Origin: Actinomycetota bacterium
Lineage (GTDB): Bacteria > Actinomycetota > Acidimicrobiia > IMCC26256 > PALSA-610
Direction: 5' to 3'
Assembly: GCA_005779345.1 (NCBI GenBank)
Contig: SXJQ01000031.1
Coordinates: 1 to 10,294 of the forward strand
DNA: 10,294 bases
Positions 4,693 through 10,294 of the stretch are shown here, one piece after another. Both the position numbers and the translations under genes were made by a program. Every line of letters begins with the position of its first letter. Position 1 is the stretch's first letter. Under the pieces are notes generated by a model, which saw only the letters and a program-made list of their open reading frames with translations, searched no databases and was not told the DNA's origin.

Positions 4693-7091
4693 GCGGCGTT
4701 GATCGCGCGCCAGACCCGCTCGGCCGACAGCGGCATGTCGATGTGTTCGATCCCGAGGTGGCTCACCGCGTCGATGACCGCGTTGTGGACCGCCGGCGTC
4801 GACCCGATCGTCCCCGACTCGCCGATGCCCTTGGCGCCCAACGGGTTGAGGTGCGTCGGCGTCTCGGTGTTGAACGTCTCGAAGCTCGGGAACTCGGCCG
4901 CGCTCGGGATCGCGTAGTCCATCAGGTTGCCCGTCACGGGGTTCCCGTCGGCGTCGTACTGCACCCACTCGTACATCGCCTGGGCGATCCCCTGCGCGAT
5001 CCCGCCGTGTTGTTGGCCGCGAACGAGCAGCGGGTTGAGGATCCGGCCACAGTCGTCGACGGCCACGTGGCGCAACAACTCCACGCGACCGGTCTCGGTG
5101 TCGACCTCCACGACGGCGACGTGCGTTCCGAACGGGAACGACGACGAACCGGCGTCGAAGTCGACCTCGGCGCGCAAGCCGTCGTCGAGACCGTCGATCC
5201 CCGACGCATGCGTCGGGTCCTTGGCCGCCCGCGCGAGATCACCCCACGACACGAGCCGGGCGGGCGTCCCGGCAACCTGGAGACCGCCATCGCCGACGAC
5301 GATGTCGTCGGCGTTCGCCTCGAGCAGGTTCGCCGCGAGTTGCCTCGCCTTGTCGATGACGGCCTCGCTGCTGCGGTAGACCGCGGACCCCGCGGTCTGG
5401 AGCGACCGGCTCCCCATCGTGCCGGCGCCCTTGGGGATGAGCGCGGTGTCGGATTGCACGAGCGTGACCTGGTCCATCGACACGCCCATGAGGTCGCTCA
5501 CGATCATGGCGAACGCCGTCTCGTGGCCCTGGCCGTGCGCGCTCGTCCCGACGAACGCCGTGACCGAACCGTCGTCGTGCACCTCGACGGCGCCCCATTC
5601 TGCGTGCATGCCGGCGGGCGCGGTGATCTCGACGTAGCTGCCGATGCCGATGCCGAGCTGCTTGGTCGCGCCGCTCGTGCGGCGCGCGGCCTGCTCGGCG
5701 AGCAGGGCGTCGTATCCGGCGTGCGCGAGCGCGACATCGAGTGTCGACTCGTAATCGCCGGTGTCGTACATCGCCAGCCCGCTCGCCGCCATCGCGCCCG
5801 GCGCGTCGAACTTGGGGATGAAGTTCTTGCGGCGGATCGCCACCGGATCGAGACCGAGCTGGTCGGCGGCGATGTCGAGGATGCGTTCGAGGAGCTGCGT
5901 GGCCTCGGGACGACCGGCGCCGCGGTACGCGGCGGTCGTCGTCGTGTTGGTGACGACCGCCTGCCAGTCGAAGTCGATCTTCGGGATCGCGTAGACACCA
6001 CCGCTCATCGTGTGCGTGAAGAACGGAAGGAACGCGCCGATCGCCGGGTAGGCACCCGCATCCGCGAGCACCTTGACGCGCAGCGCGGTGATGGTTCCGT
6101 CGCGCATGAGGCCGAGGTCGACGAACTGGACCTGGGCGCGTCCTTGCACCATCGCGACCATGTTCTCGCTGCGGGTCTCGGTCCACTTGACCGGTCGCCC
6201 GAGCGCGAGCGCGGCCTTGCAGGCGACGATGAACTCGACCATGAAAGCGGCCTTCGAACCGAATCCGCCGCCGACTGCTGCGGTACGCACCCGCACCGCT
6301 GTCGGGTCGAGGCCGAGTGCGCCGGCGAGTTCACCGTGGATCGAATTCGGGGCCTGGGTCGGGATCCACGCCGTGAGCCCCGCACCTTCGGGCACCGCGA
6401 TGATGCCGTTGGATTCCATCGGCACGCCGGCGAGTCGCTGGTTGACGAACTTGGCGCTGATCACGACCTCGGCGTCGTCCATGAGGCCCTCGACGGGGGC
6501 GCCCATGCCCATCCCCGCGGCACTGAACACGACGTTGCCGGGCACCTCGTCGTGGAGGAGCGGTGCACCCGCCGCGACCGCGGCCTCGAGGTCGACGACC
6601 GCGGGCAGCGGGTCGTAGTCGACGATGACCGCTTCGGCTGCGTCGACCGCCTGTGCTCTCGTCTCGGCGACGACGGCTGCGACGACGTCGCCGACGAACC
6701 GAACCTTGCCCTTGGCGAGCGGCGGACGGTTCGCCGTCGGCGGCAGCATGATGAACCCGTGGTGATCGGCGACCTCGAGGTTGTCGGCCGTGTAGACGCC
6801 GAGCACGCCCGGAAGGCCGACCGCCTCGGAAATGTCGACCGATTCGAGGATCGCGTGCGCGACGGTCGAACGGACGAACACGATGTGGGCGAGGCCGTCG
6901 ATGTCGAGGTCGTCGAAGTAGCGCGTCTCACCGAGGAGGATGCCCGGGTCTTCCTTGCGCAATACCGGGTGGCCGAGAATCGAGCCCCTTGTTTCATGGC
7001 CCTTCGTCTTGGGGCCCTTCGTCTTGGGGCCCTTCGTTTCGGGACCCTTCGTTTCGGGACCCTTCGTTTCGAGACGTCGGGTTTCGGTCAT
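4689..7091 (-). CDS. Form II CoxL/xanthine-dehydrogenase-family molybdopterin-binding subunit
   Basis: Product of 800 residues, the catalytic large subunit of a molybdenum hydroxylase. Domain 1 (about 38-165) is the a/b-hammerhead, beginning near GHPVLRKEDPGILLGETRYFDD. The cofactor domains follow, with GGGFGSK (274-280), AYRGAGR (388-394), GQGHET (520-525) and the catalytic Glu758 in GAKGIGES. AYRGAGR in place of the AYRCSFR loop of true CO dehydrogenase marks form II, whose substrates are mostly aldehydes, N-heterocycles or purines; the substrate here is unknown. The medium FAD subunit and small 2Fe-2S subunit are not next to it. The first 36 residues carry pentapeptide repeats not expected in the family. 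The ATG at 7091 has a perfect AGGAGG six bases upstream, which supports including them. The stop overlaps the mec start by 4 bases, and no twin-arginine or Sec signal is seen. Confidence 0.92.
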   Translation of the reverse strand: MTETRRLETKGPETKGPETKGPKTKGPKTKGHETRGSILGHPVLRKEDPGILLGETRYFDDLDIDGLAHIVFVRSTVAHAILESVDISEAVGLPGVLGVYTADNLEVADHHGFIMLPPTANRPPLAKGKVRFVGDVVAAVVAETRAQAVDAAEAVIVDYDPLPAVVDLEAAVAAGAPLLHDEVPGNVVFSAAGMGMGAPVEGLMDDAEVVISAKFVNQRLAGVPMESNGIIAVPEGAGLTAWIPTQAPNSIHGELAGALGLDPTAVRVRTAAVGGGFGSKAAFMVEFIVACKAALALGRPVKWTETRSENMVAMVQGRAQVQFVDLGLMRDGTITALRVKVLADAGAYPAIGAFLPFFTHTMSGGVYAIPKIDFDWQAVVTNTTTTAAYRGAGRPEATQLLERILDIAADQLGLDPVAIRRKNFIPKFDAPGAMAASGLAMYDTGDYESTLDVALAHAGYDALLAEQAARRTSGATKQLGIGIGSYVEITAPAGMHAEWGAVEVHDDGSVTAFVGTSAHGQGHETAFAMIVSDLMGVSMDQVTLVQSDTALIPKGAGTMGSRSLQTAGSAVYRSSEAVIDKARQLAANLLEANADDIVVGDGGLQVAGTPARLVSWGDLARAAKDPTHASGIDGLDDGLRAEVDFDAGSSSFPFGTHVAVVEVDTETGRVELLRHVAVDDCGRILNPLLVRGQQHGGIAQGIAQAMYEWVQYDADGNPVTGNLMDYAIPSAAEFPSFETFNTETPTHLNPLGAKGIGESGTIGSTPAVHNAVIDAVSHLGIEHIDMPLSAERVWRAINAA
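6984..7070. repeat. 15-base in-frame tandem repeat at the 5' end of the CoxL-like gene
   Basis: On the minus strand there are almost six units of 15 bases. Two are GAAACGAAGGGTCCC, one is GAAACGAAGGGCCCC, one is AAGACGAAGGGCCCC, one ends in CAT, and the last is partial and diverged. They encode ETKGP three times, then KTKGP, KTKGH and ETRG (residues 8-36). Substitutions rise toward the inner edge of the array, as in slipped-strand arrays. Because the unit is a multiple of three, copy-number change would alter length but not frame. The resulting Lys/Thr/Gly/Pro segment is charged and probably disordered. Confidence 0.9.
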
Positions 7092-7097
7092 GCGGAT

Positions 7098-7103
7098 CCT
7101 CCT
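7098..7103 (-). promoter_or_regulatory. Strong Shine-Dalgarno site fixing the CoxL-like start
   Basis: AGGAGG on the minus strand (CCTCCT on the plus strand), with six bases between it and the ATG at 7091. It is among the strongest ribosome-binding sites in the window. It decides that translation begins before the pentapeptide repeats and not at an internal codon after them. Confidence 0.75.
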
Positions 7104-7118
7104 CGAAGTGGCGAGGGG

Positions 7119-7124
7119 ACCCTA
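7119..7124 (-). promoter_or_regulatory. Possible -10 element for the CoxL-mec-cysO-cysM operon
   Basis: TAGGGT on the minus strand fits the TANNNT pattern of actinobacterial housekeeping promoters. It sits 27 bases before the ATG at 7091, leaving room for a short leader with the AGGAGG site. No convincing TTGACA-like -35 element is seen 16-18 bases further upstream. The 67-base space between divergent genes is where a promoter must lie if the block starts here, which is the main reason for the call. Confidence 0.3.
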
Positions 7125-7158
7125 GCGAATCTCGGGTTCCGGCCGATGGAGACGGGTG

Positions 7159-7767
7159 ATGGCCGGACTCGACTCCCTCGCCGCGGTGCAGTCGCGGATC
7201 GCGACGATCGAGTCGCGCCTCGCGTCGCTCGGTTCGCGACGGAACGCGCCGCTCGGCGACACCGCCGGTGCCGCGGACTTCGCCACCTCGCTCGCCTCTG
7301 CCCAGGGCGGCGCGCAGGGGATCGGGAACCTTGCGGCAGGTGGCACATGGGCGGGCGCCGTCGACGATCCGGCAGCAGTGCAGTCGCTGGCGACGAAGCA
7401 CCCCGAGCAGACGAAATGGGCGAGCGACCTGCTGGCGAGACTCGGTATGCCCCAGACCCGCGAGAACCTCCGCGCCATGGTCGCCTGGCAACTCGCCGAG
7501 GGAACCAAAGCCCGCTTCAACCCACTCGCCGTCAACCGCAAGCACGCGGGCGCGACCGACTTCAACAGCCACGGGGTGAAGAACTACCCGTCGTACGAGG
7601 CCGGGCTCGAGGAGACCGTCGCCGGGATGCACAACGGGCTGTACGACGAGATCCTGCGCGCGCTCGCGGCGGGGAACGACGCGAGCGCCGTCGGCCGCGC
7701 CGTCGCCGGATCGCGATGGGGCACCAAGGACGGCCTGCTCCGCGTCCTCGGCTCCGGCCGGGTCTGA
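7159..7767 (+). CDS. Small protein with N-terminal coiled coil and phage-lysin-like C-terminal domain
   Basis: Product of 202 residues and the only plus-strand gene. Residues 1-24 (DSLAAVQSRIATIESRLASL) form a short amphipathic coiled coil, followed by an Ala/Gly-rich linker to about residue 80. Residues 84-195 form a compact domain with WASDLLARLG, MVAWQLAEG (108-115), FNPLA (120-124), NSHGVKNYPSYEAG (136-149) and a helix around residues 150-172 that includes TVAGMHNGLYDEI. This pattern, with Trp, Glu-Gly and Asn-Pro-Leu followed by an N-x-x-G-V-x-N-Y stretch, resembles modules I associate with phage tail/lysin proteins and actinobacterial cell-wall hydrolases; that resemblance is from memory. 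The coiled coil recalls the N-termini of actinobacterial flagellar-cluster transglycosylases. No signal peptide or membrane segment is seen. The ATG at 7159 has GGAG seven bases upstream; a GTG at 7156 is an alternative. Existence is secure, function is not. Confidence 0.8.
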   Translation: MAGLDSLAAVQSRIATIESRLASLGSRRNAPLGDTAGAADFATSLASAQGGAQGIGNLAAGGTWAGAVDDPAAVQSLATKHPEQTKWASDLLARLGMPQTRENLRAMVAWQLAEGTKARFNPLAVNRKHAGATDFNSHGVKNYPSYEAGLEETVAGMHNGLYDEILRALAAGNDASAVGRAVAGSRWGTKDGLLRVLGSGRV

Positions 7768-7787
7768 CGCCGACCGGTCTGGCCGGA
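7753..7787. terminator. Inverted repeat between convergent genes, possible bidirectional terminator
   Basis: TCCGGCC at 7753-7759 pairs perfectly with GGCCGGA at 7781-7787, with an inner GGTC/GACC pairing at 7761-7764 and 7772-7775. It spans the stop of the plus-strand gene (7767) and ends just short of the stop of the convergent flavoprotein gene (7790). There is no T-run on either side. The position argues for transcription termination, but the sequence is only weak support. Confidence 0.35.
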
Positions 7788-7789
7788 GA

Positions 7790-8713
7790 TCAGGCGAACT
7801 CGGCAAGTCGCGCTTCGCACCCGGCGATCGTCGCTTCGAGGATGGCCGCGACGGGCTCGATGGAGTCGATGCGCCCGGCGACCTGACCGCCGAGCGCGAA
7901 CGCCGCGTCGAGATCGCCGCCGAAGTAGAGATCGAGCACCGCGTCGCGGTCGGCGACCGACGCGCGCCGCTCGCCGCGGAACATCGCCTCGGCCGCCGGC
8001 GTCCGCAGCACGCGAAGCGCCGGGGGCGCCTCCTGATTCAGCAAGAGCGTGTCGCTCTCGCCCGAGTCGACGATCAGCTGCTTCCAGTTGTCGTGGATCG
8101 GGCTCTCGAGGGCGCTGACCATGCGCGTCCCCATCTGCACGCCCTCGGCACCGAGCACGAGCGCGGCGGCCATCGACACGCCGTCGCAGATACCGCCGGC
8201 GGCGATGATCGGAACGTCGACGCGCGACGCGACGAGTGGGAGCAACACCATGAGCGCCGCGCCCTGCGGGGCCTTGAACCCACCCCCCTCGTTGCCCTCG
8301 ACGACGAGTCCGTCGACGCCCGCCGCGACCGCCTTGAGCGCGCCCCGCAACGACGGAACCACGTGGAACACCGTGATGCCCGCCGCGTGGAGCCGGTCGG
8401 TGAGCTTCGTCGGATCGCCGGCCGAGGTCGTCACGAAGCGCACGCCCTGGGACGCGACGAGATCGACGACTTCACCGGGATCGCGCACGAACATCTGCGC
8501 GATGTTGACCCCCCACGGTCGGTCGGTGAGATCGCGCATCTTGACCATCTCGGCGCGGACCTCGTCGACGAGACCCGACGACGTCTCGATGATGCCCAAC
8601 CCGCCGGCGTTGCTGACCGCGCTCGCGAGCTGCGCACGGGCGATCCAACCCATTGGTGCCTGCACGATCGGCTTCTCGATCCCGAGGAGTTCGGTGAGCC
8701 GGTTGACGATCAC
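7790..8713 (-). CDS. Nitronate monooxygenase-family FMN protein (IpdC-like subgroup)
   Basis: Product of 307 residues forming a TIM-barrel flavoprotein of the 2-nitropropane dioxygenase/FabK superfamily. Visible landmarks are VQAPMGWIA (17-25), GGLGIIETSSG (37-47), a central VVEGNEGGGFKAP segment (137-149), PIIAAGGI (168-175) and the FMN-phosphate region GAEGVQMGTR (188-197). True nitronate monooxygenases and FabK have a catalytic His in the GGH stretch; here that position is Phe146. The GGF-K form is, as I recall, shared by actinobacterial paralogues including the IpdC type, an oxidoreductase of steroid-ring CoA catabolism. A nitronate-oxidising role is therefore doubtful, and an oxidoreductase acting on an acyl-CoA or similar compound is a reasonable guess. 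The start is GTG at 8713, overlapping the EthD stop by 4 bases. An AAGGAG site at 8726-8721 lies seven bases upstream, so it has its own initiation as well as coupling. Confidence 0.87.
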   Translation of the reverse strand: MIVNRLTELLGIEKPIVQAPMGWIARAQLASAVSNAGGLGIIETSSGLVDEVRAEMVKMRDLTDRPWGVNIAQMFVRDPGEVVDLVASQGVRFVTTSAGDPTKLTDRLHAAGITVFHVVPSLRGALKAVAAGVDGLVVEGNEGGGFKAPQGAALMVLLPLVASRVDVPIIAAGGICDGVSMAAALVLGAEGVQMGTRMVSALESPIHDNWKQLIVDSGESDTLLLNQEAPPALRVLRTPAAEAMFRGERRASVADRDAVLDLYFGGDLDAAFALGGQVAGRIDSIEPVAAILEATIAGCEARLAEFA

Positions 8714-9438
8714 GGCGCTGCTCCTTCTGGGGCACCTGCTGGGGCAGATCGCAACACGAGCTCCTCCATCAGCGCGGTCGAGCGCATCGGCACGCGAGCG
8801 ATGAACCGCTTGACGTCGTCGCGAATCACCTGGAGGCCGGCGTCGGAGTCGTAGAAGCGTGTTTCGAAGTCTTCACGCGTGCGGAAATGCAGTTCGGCGA
8901 TGCCGTCGATCTCGTGTCCGCCGGGCGTGAACGCGCGGCGGACGACGTTCTGGCGGTAGCGGCACATGCCCACGTGGTGTCGAAGCGCGAGCGGCGTGTG
9001 CTGCTCGGTCCAGTGGCGCACGAACTGTTCGTGGCTGATGTCGGGGGCACGCTGCACGAACGACACCATCTTGACCCCGGGCGACGCGGTGCCGTCGGGC
9101 CGGTCGGGATCCGCGAGCGACTTGCGGTCGTAGGAGTCGACGCGCCAGACCTCGACCCTGCGGCCGATTCGCTGCAGTAGCTCGCGGTGGGGGACGTCGT
9201 CGATGTCGTGCGCGCGTTCGAGCCCGACGATCACGAGCGCGTCGGCGTTGGGCACGTCGCCGCGCGCATCGGGTTCGAACGTGTAGACGCCCTGATCGTC
9301 GATCAGAGTGTTGACCGTGAGCGCGAGCACGCCCTCGGTCGCGAGCGCAACGGGAACCCAGTCATCGAGGAGTGCCGCGCGACACGCCGCGGCGATGGTT
9401 CCCGTGGCGCGCCACAGTCCGATCGCGACGGTCTCCAC
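8710..9438 (-). CDS. EthD-family (dimeric alpha-beta barrel) protein, probably two-domain
   Basis: Product of 242 residues. The C-terminal half (about 112-215) is an EthD domain, with KMVSFVQRAPDISHEQFVRHW (113-133) and an EQHTPLALRHHVGMCRYRQN stretch (135-154) containing the typical His-rich segment. The N-terminal half (about 1-100, with VEVWRVDSYDRKS near 95-107) has the length and beta-rich look of a second, diverged barrel unit. EthD was named from an ether-degradation cluster in Rhodococcus, and members are small catabolic proteins or isomerases of varied role. The reaction here is unknown. I chose the GTG at 9438-9436 because GGAGGT at 9452-9447 precedes it by eight bases. With this start it overlaps the upstream membrane-protein gene by 77 bases in another frame. 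The open frame extends to 9540, but the extra 34 residues look like shadow. Its stop overlaps the flavoprotein GTG, so the two products are likely made together. Confidence 0.85.
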   Translation of the reverse strand: METVAIGLWRATGTIAAACRAALLDDWVPVALATEGVLALTVNTLIDDQGVYTFEPDARGDVPNADALVIVGLERAHDIDDVPHRELLQRIGRRVEVWRVDSYDRKSLADPDRPDGTASPGVKMVSFVQRAPDISHEQFVRHWTEQHTPLALRHHVGMCRYRQNVVRRAFTPGGHEIDGIAELHFRTREDFETRFYDSDAGLQVIRDDVKRFIARVPMRSTALMEELVLRSAPAGAPEGAAP

Positions 9439-10081
9439 GCGACACCACCTCCCCGATCGCCTCGTCGACGGGGCGCAGCGTACGCGCGGGAGCCCCGTCG
9501 TGCGCTCGAGGCCAGGGCACGTGGCCGGCGCGGGGCGCACCCGCGGTCCGGCGGCCCGCCATCACGCGAGCGGCGATCCTCACGACCACGAGGACGACGA
9601 CGAGCGCGCACGACGCGACCGCGAACACGCGCGTCGGCAGGCGAGCCGAGTCGGTCCCTGCCGTGAGCACGTGCACCGTCGTGAAGGCGAACACGACGAA
9701 GCTCCCAAGGTGGATCAGATGCCAGAGCCGCCGCGGGAGGCGCGCCATGAGTATCGAGGTGATGTGGACCGCGGCAAGGACGTAGGTCGCGACGATGCCC
9801 CACGCGACCGCGCCGGGCCGGTACCGACTCGCCATCGGCAGGGCCAACTCGCGCGGACCGAAGCCGACCCACGCATCGAACGTCAACCCGACGAGGTGCA
9901 CGGCGAGGAACACCCACGTGAGCAGCGCGAGGAACCGATGGAGGTCGAGCACCCACGCCGGACGCGGCCGCCGCGTCGTGCGCGACGACAGCACCAGGCC
10001 CCAGACCACGGTCGCAGTGACGAGCGCCCACGCCACGAGGCCACTTGCTCGCACCGAGTACCACCAGAGCGCTTGCGTCAT
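9362..10081 (-). CDS. Ferric-reductase-like heme-b membrane protein
   Basis: Product of 239 residues, an integral membrane protein of the ferric reductase-like transmembrane family. About five hydrophobic segments are visible (roughly 8-31, 47-67, 88-112, 118-141, 150-172). The His pattern suits two b-type hemes: H48 and H62 in one helix (HRFLALLTWVFLAVH) and H121, H124 and H137 in another (WHLIHLG...VH), with H106 between them. It most likely moves electrons across the membrane; the donor and acceptor are unknown. There is no flavin or NAD domain, so a partner is needed, and the flavoprotein encoded downstream is one candidate only by position. Residues from about 173 on are Arg/Pro-rich, soluble and weakly conserved-looking, and the last 25 or so are encoded over the start of the EthD gene. 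The ATG at 10081 overlaps the preceding stop as ATGA. Confidence 0.85.
   Translation of the reverse strand: MTQALWWYSVRASGLVAWALVTATVVWGLVLSSRTTRRPRPAWVLDLHRFLALLTWVFLAVHLVGLTFDAWVGFGPRELALPMASRYRPGAVAWGIVATYVLAAVHITSILMARLPRRLWHLIHLGSFVVFAFTTVHVLTAGTDSARLPTRVFAVASCALVVVLVVVRIAARVMAGRRTAGAPRAGHVPWPRAHDGAPARTLRPVDEAIGEVVSRGDRRDRTVARHGNHRRGVSRGTPR
9447..9452 (-). promoter_or_regulatory. Ribosome-binding site that sets the EthD-gene start inside the upstream gene
   Basis: GGAGGT on the minus strand, eight bases before the GTG at 9438. It lies inside the 3' end of the ferric-reductase-like gene and supports the long overlap as real initiation, not an over-extended gene model. Confidence 0.6.
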
Positions 10082-10294
10082 CCGCTGCCGCCGGTGGTCG
10101 TCGTGGTCGTCGGGGGCGGCGGCGCCGCGGGTTGCGTCGTCGTCACCGCGGGCGCGGTGGTCTGGGTGGTCGTCGCGGGCGTCGCGATCGTCGTCGGCGC
10201 CGCGTTGCTCGCCGGTGCCGCGGTGGTCGCGGATGGCGCGGTGGTCGCGGGTGCCGGATCGGTCGGGCCGGGCGGTTTGGCGCCGGGAGCGCTC
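10078..10294 (-). CDS. C-terminal end of a Thr/Pro/Ala-rich protein (5' part outside the window)
   Basis: Reading the minus strand in the frame that ends at TGA (10080-10078) gives 71 residues with no stop back to the window edge. The composition is almost only Ala, Thr and Pro, with few charged residues and no Cys. Typical pieces are PATTAPSATTAAP and a terminal run of six Thr followed by GGSG. The stop shares ATGA with the start of the ferric-reductase-like gene, the same junction style as its neighbours, which argues that this strand is the coding one. Such tails are common as disordered stalks or linkers on exported actinobacterial proteins. A secreted redox partner of the membrane protein, such as an FMN-binding or cytochrome-type protein, is possible, but nothing in this fragment identifies it. 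The antisense reading is Val/Ala-rich and is treated as a shadow. Confidence 0.7.
   Translation of the reverse strand, partial: SAPGAKPPGPTDPAPATTAPSATTAAPASNAAPTTIATPATTTQTTAPAVTTTQPAAPPPPTTTTTTGGSG

Noticed and set aside
7159..7767. Prophage remnant
   Set aside because: Only one protein has a phage-like look. No integrase, attachment repeats, tRNA or structural genes are nearby, and both flanks are ordinary chromosomal operons.
4743..7886. Open frame of 1047 codons on the plus strand
   Set aside because: It runs antisense to the CoxL-like gene, has an Arg/Asp/His-rich composition without domain signatures, and extends across the real plus-strand gene in another frame. It is a typical shadow in GC-rich DNA.
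10083..10294. Val/Ala-rich plus-strand reading that might be a membrane segment
   Set aside because: It is the exact antisense of the Thr/Pro/Ala-rich tail. Only the minus frame ends in an ATGA overlap with the next gene.
10083..10294. GGTCGTCG-like repeated sequence as a possible repeat array
   Set aside because: The repetition follows from Thr/Ala/Pro codon use (ACG, ACC, GCG) in a low-complexity tail and has no fixed unit length.

Overview
This is a very GC-rich, gene-dense window that reads as an actinobacterial chromosome. The best support is a run of genes in nearly the same order as Mycobacterium tuberculosis Rv1334-Rv1340: mec, cysO, cysM, [rhomboid in M. tuberculosis; a Sua5 gene here], murI, an Rv1339-like metallo-beta-lactamase-fold protein, and rph. 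Frequent GTG starts, 4-base start/stop overlaps and a Thr/Pro/Ala-rich secreted-type tail fit a deep-branching actinobacterium, perhaps an Acidimicrobiia member. That lineage is an inference from style, not a demonstrated placement.

Layout. Positions 1-7091 are a single block on the minus strand, transcribed from right to left. It starts with a form II CoxL/xanthine-dehydrogenase-type molybdenum subunit (7091-4689) that carries an unusual repetitive N-terminus. Next come the CysO-dependent cysteine synthesis genes mec (JAMM peptidase), cysO (sulfur carrier) and cysM (O-phosphoserine-type cysteine synthase). They are followed by sua5 (tRNA t6A synthesis), murI (glutamate racemase), a phosphodiesterase-like hydrolase and the first 117 codons of rph (RNase PH), which leaves the window at base 1. 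Several junctions are 4-base overlaps or gaps of 3-12 bases, so translational coupling is likely. Positions 7159-7767 hold the only plus-strand gene, a small protein with an N-terminal coiled coil and a domain resembling phage/actinobacterial cell-wall-hydrolase modules. Positions 7790-10294 are a second minus-strand operon: the C-terminal end of a Thr/Pro/Ala-rich protein, a heme-b type ferric-reductase-like membrane protein, an EthD-family protein and a nitronate-monooxygenase/IpdC-type flavoprotein. All of its junctions overlap.

How the genes work together. CysO thiocarboxylate donates sulfur to an O-phosphoserine-derived intermediate on CysM, and Mec releases cysteine from the CysO-Cys adduct. 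Here CysO ends in Gly-Gly-Ala-Ile rather than a bare Gly-Gly, so a trimming step is implied and the adjacent JAMM peptidase is the obvious candidate. The activating/sulfurating enzyme (MoeZ/MoeB type) is not in the window, nor are the CoxM and CoxS partners of the molybdenum subunit. The most unusual points are the 15-base in-frame repeat array at the CoxL N-terminus, the masked Gly-Gly end of CysO, two mutually exclusive hairpins just before the cysO start, and the long overlap between the membrane protein and EthD genes. I see no mobile elements, tRNA, rRNA or CRISPR arrays, and no gene-free stretch longer than about 70 bases.
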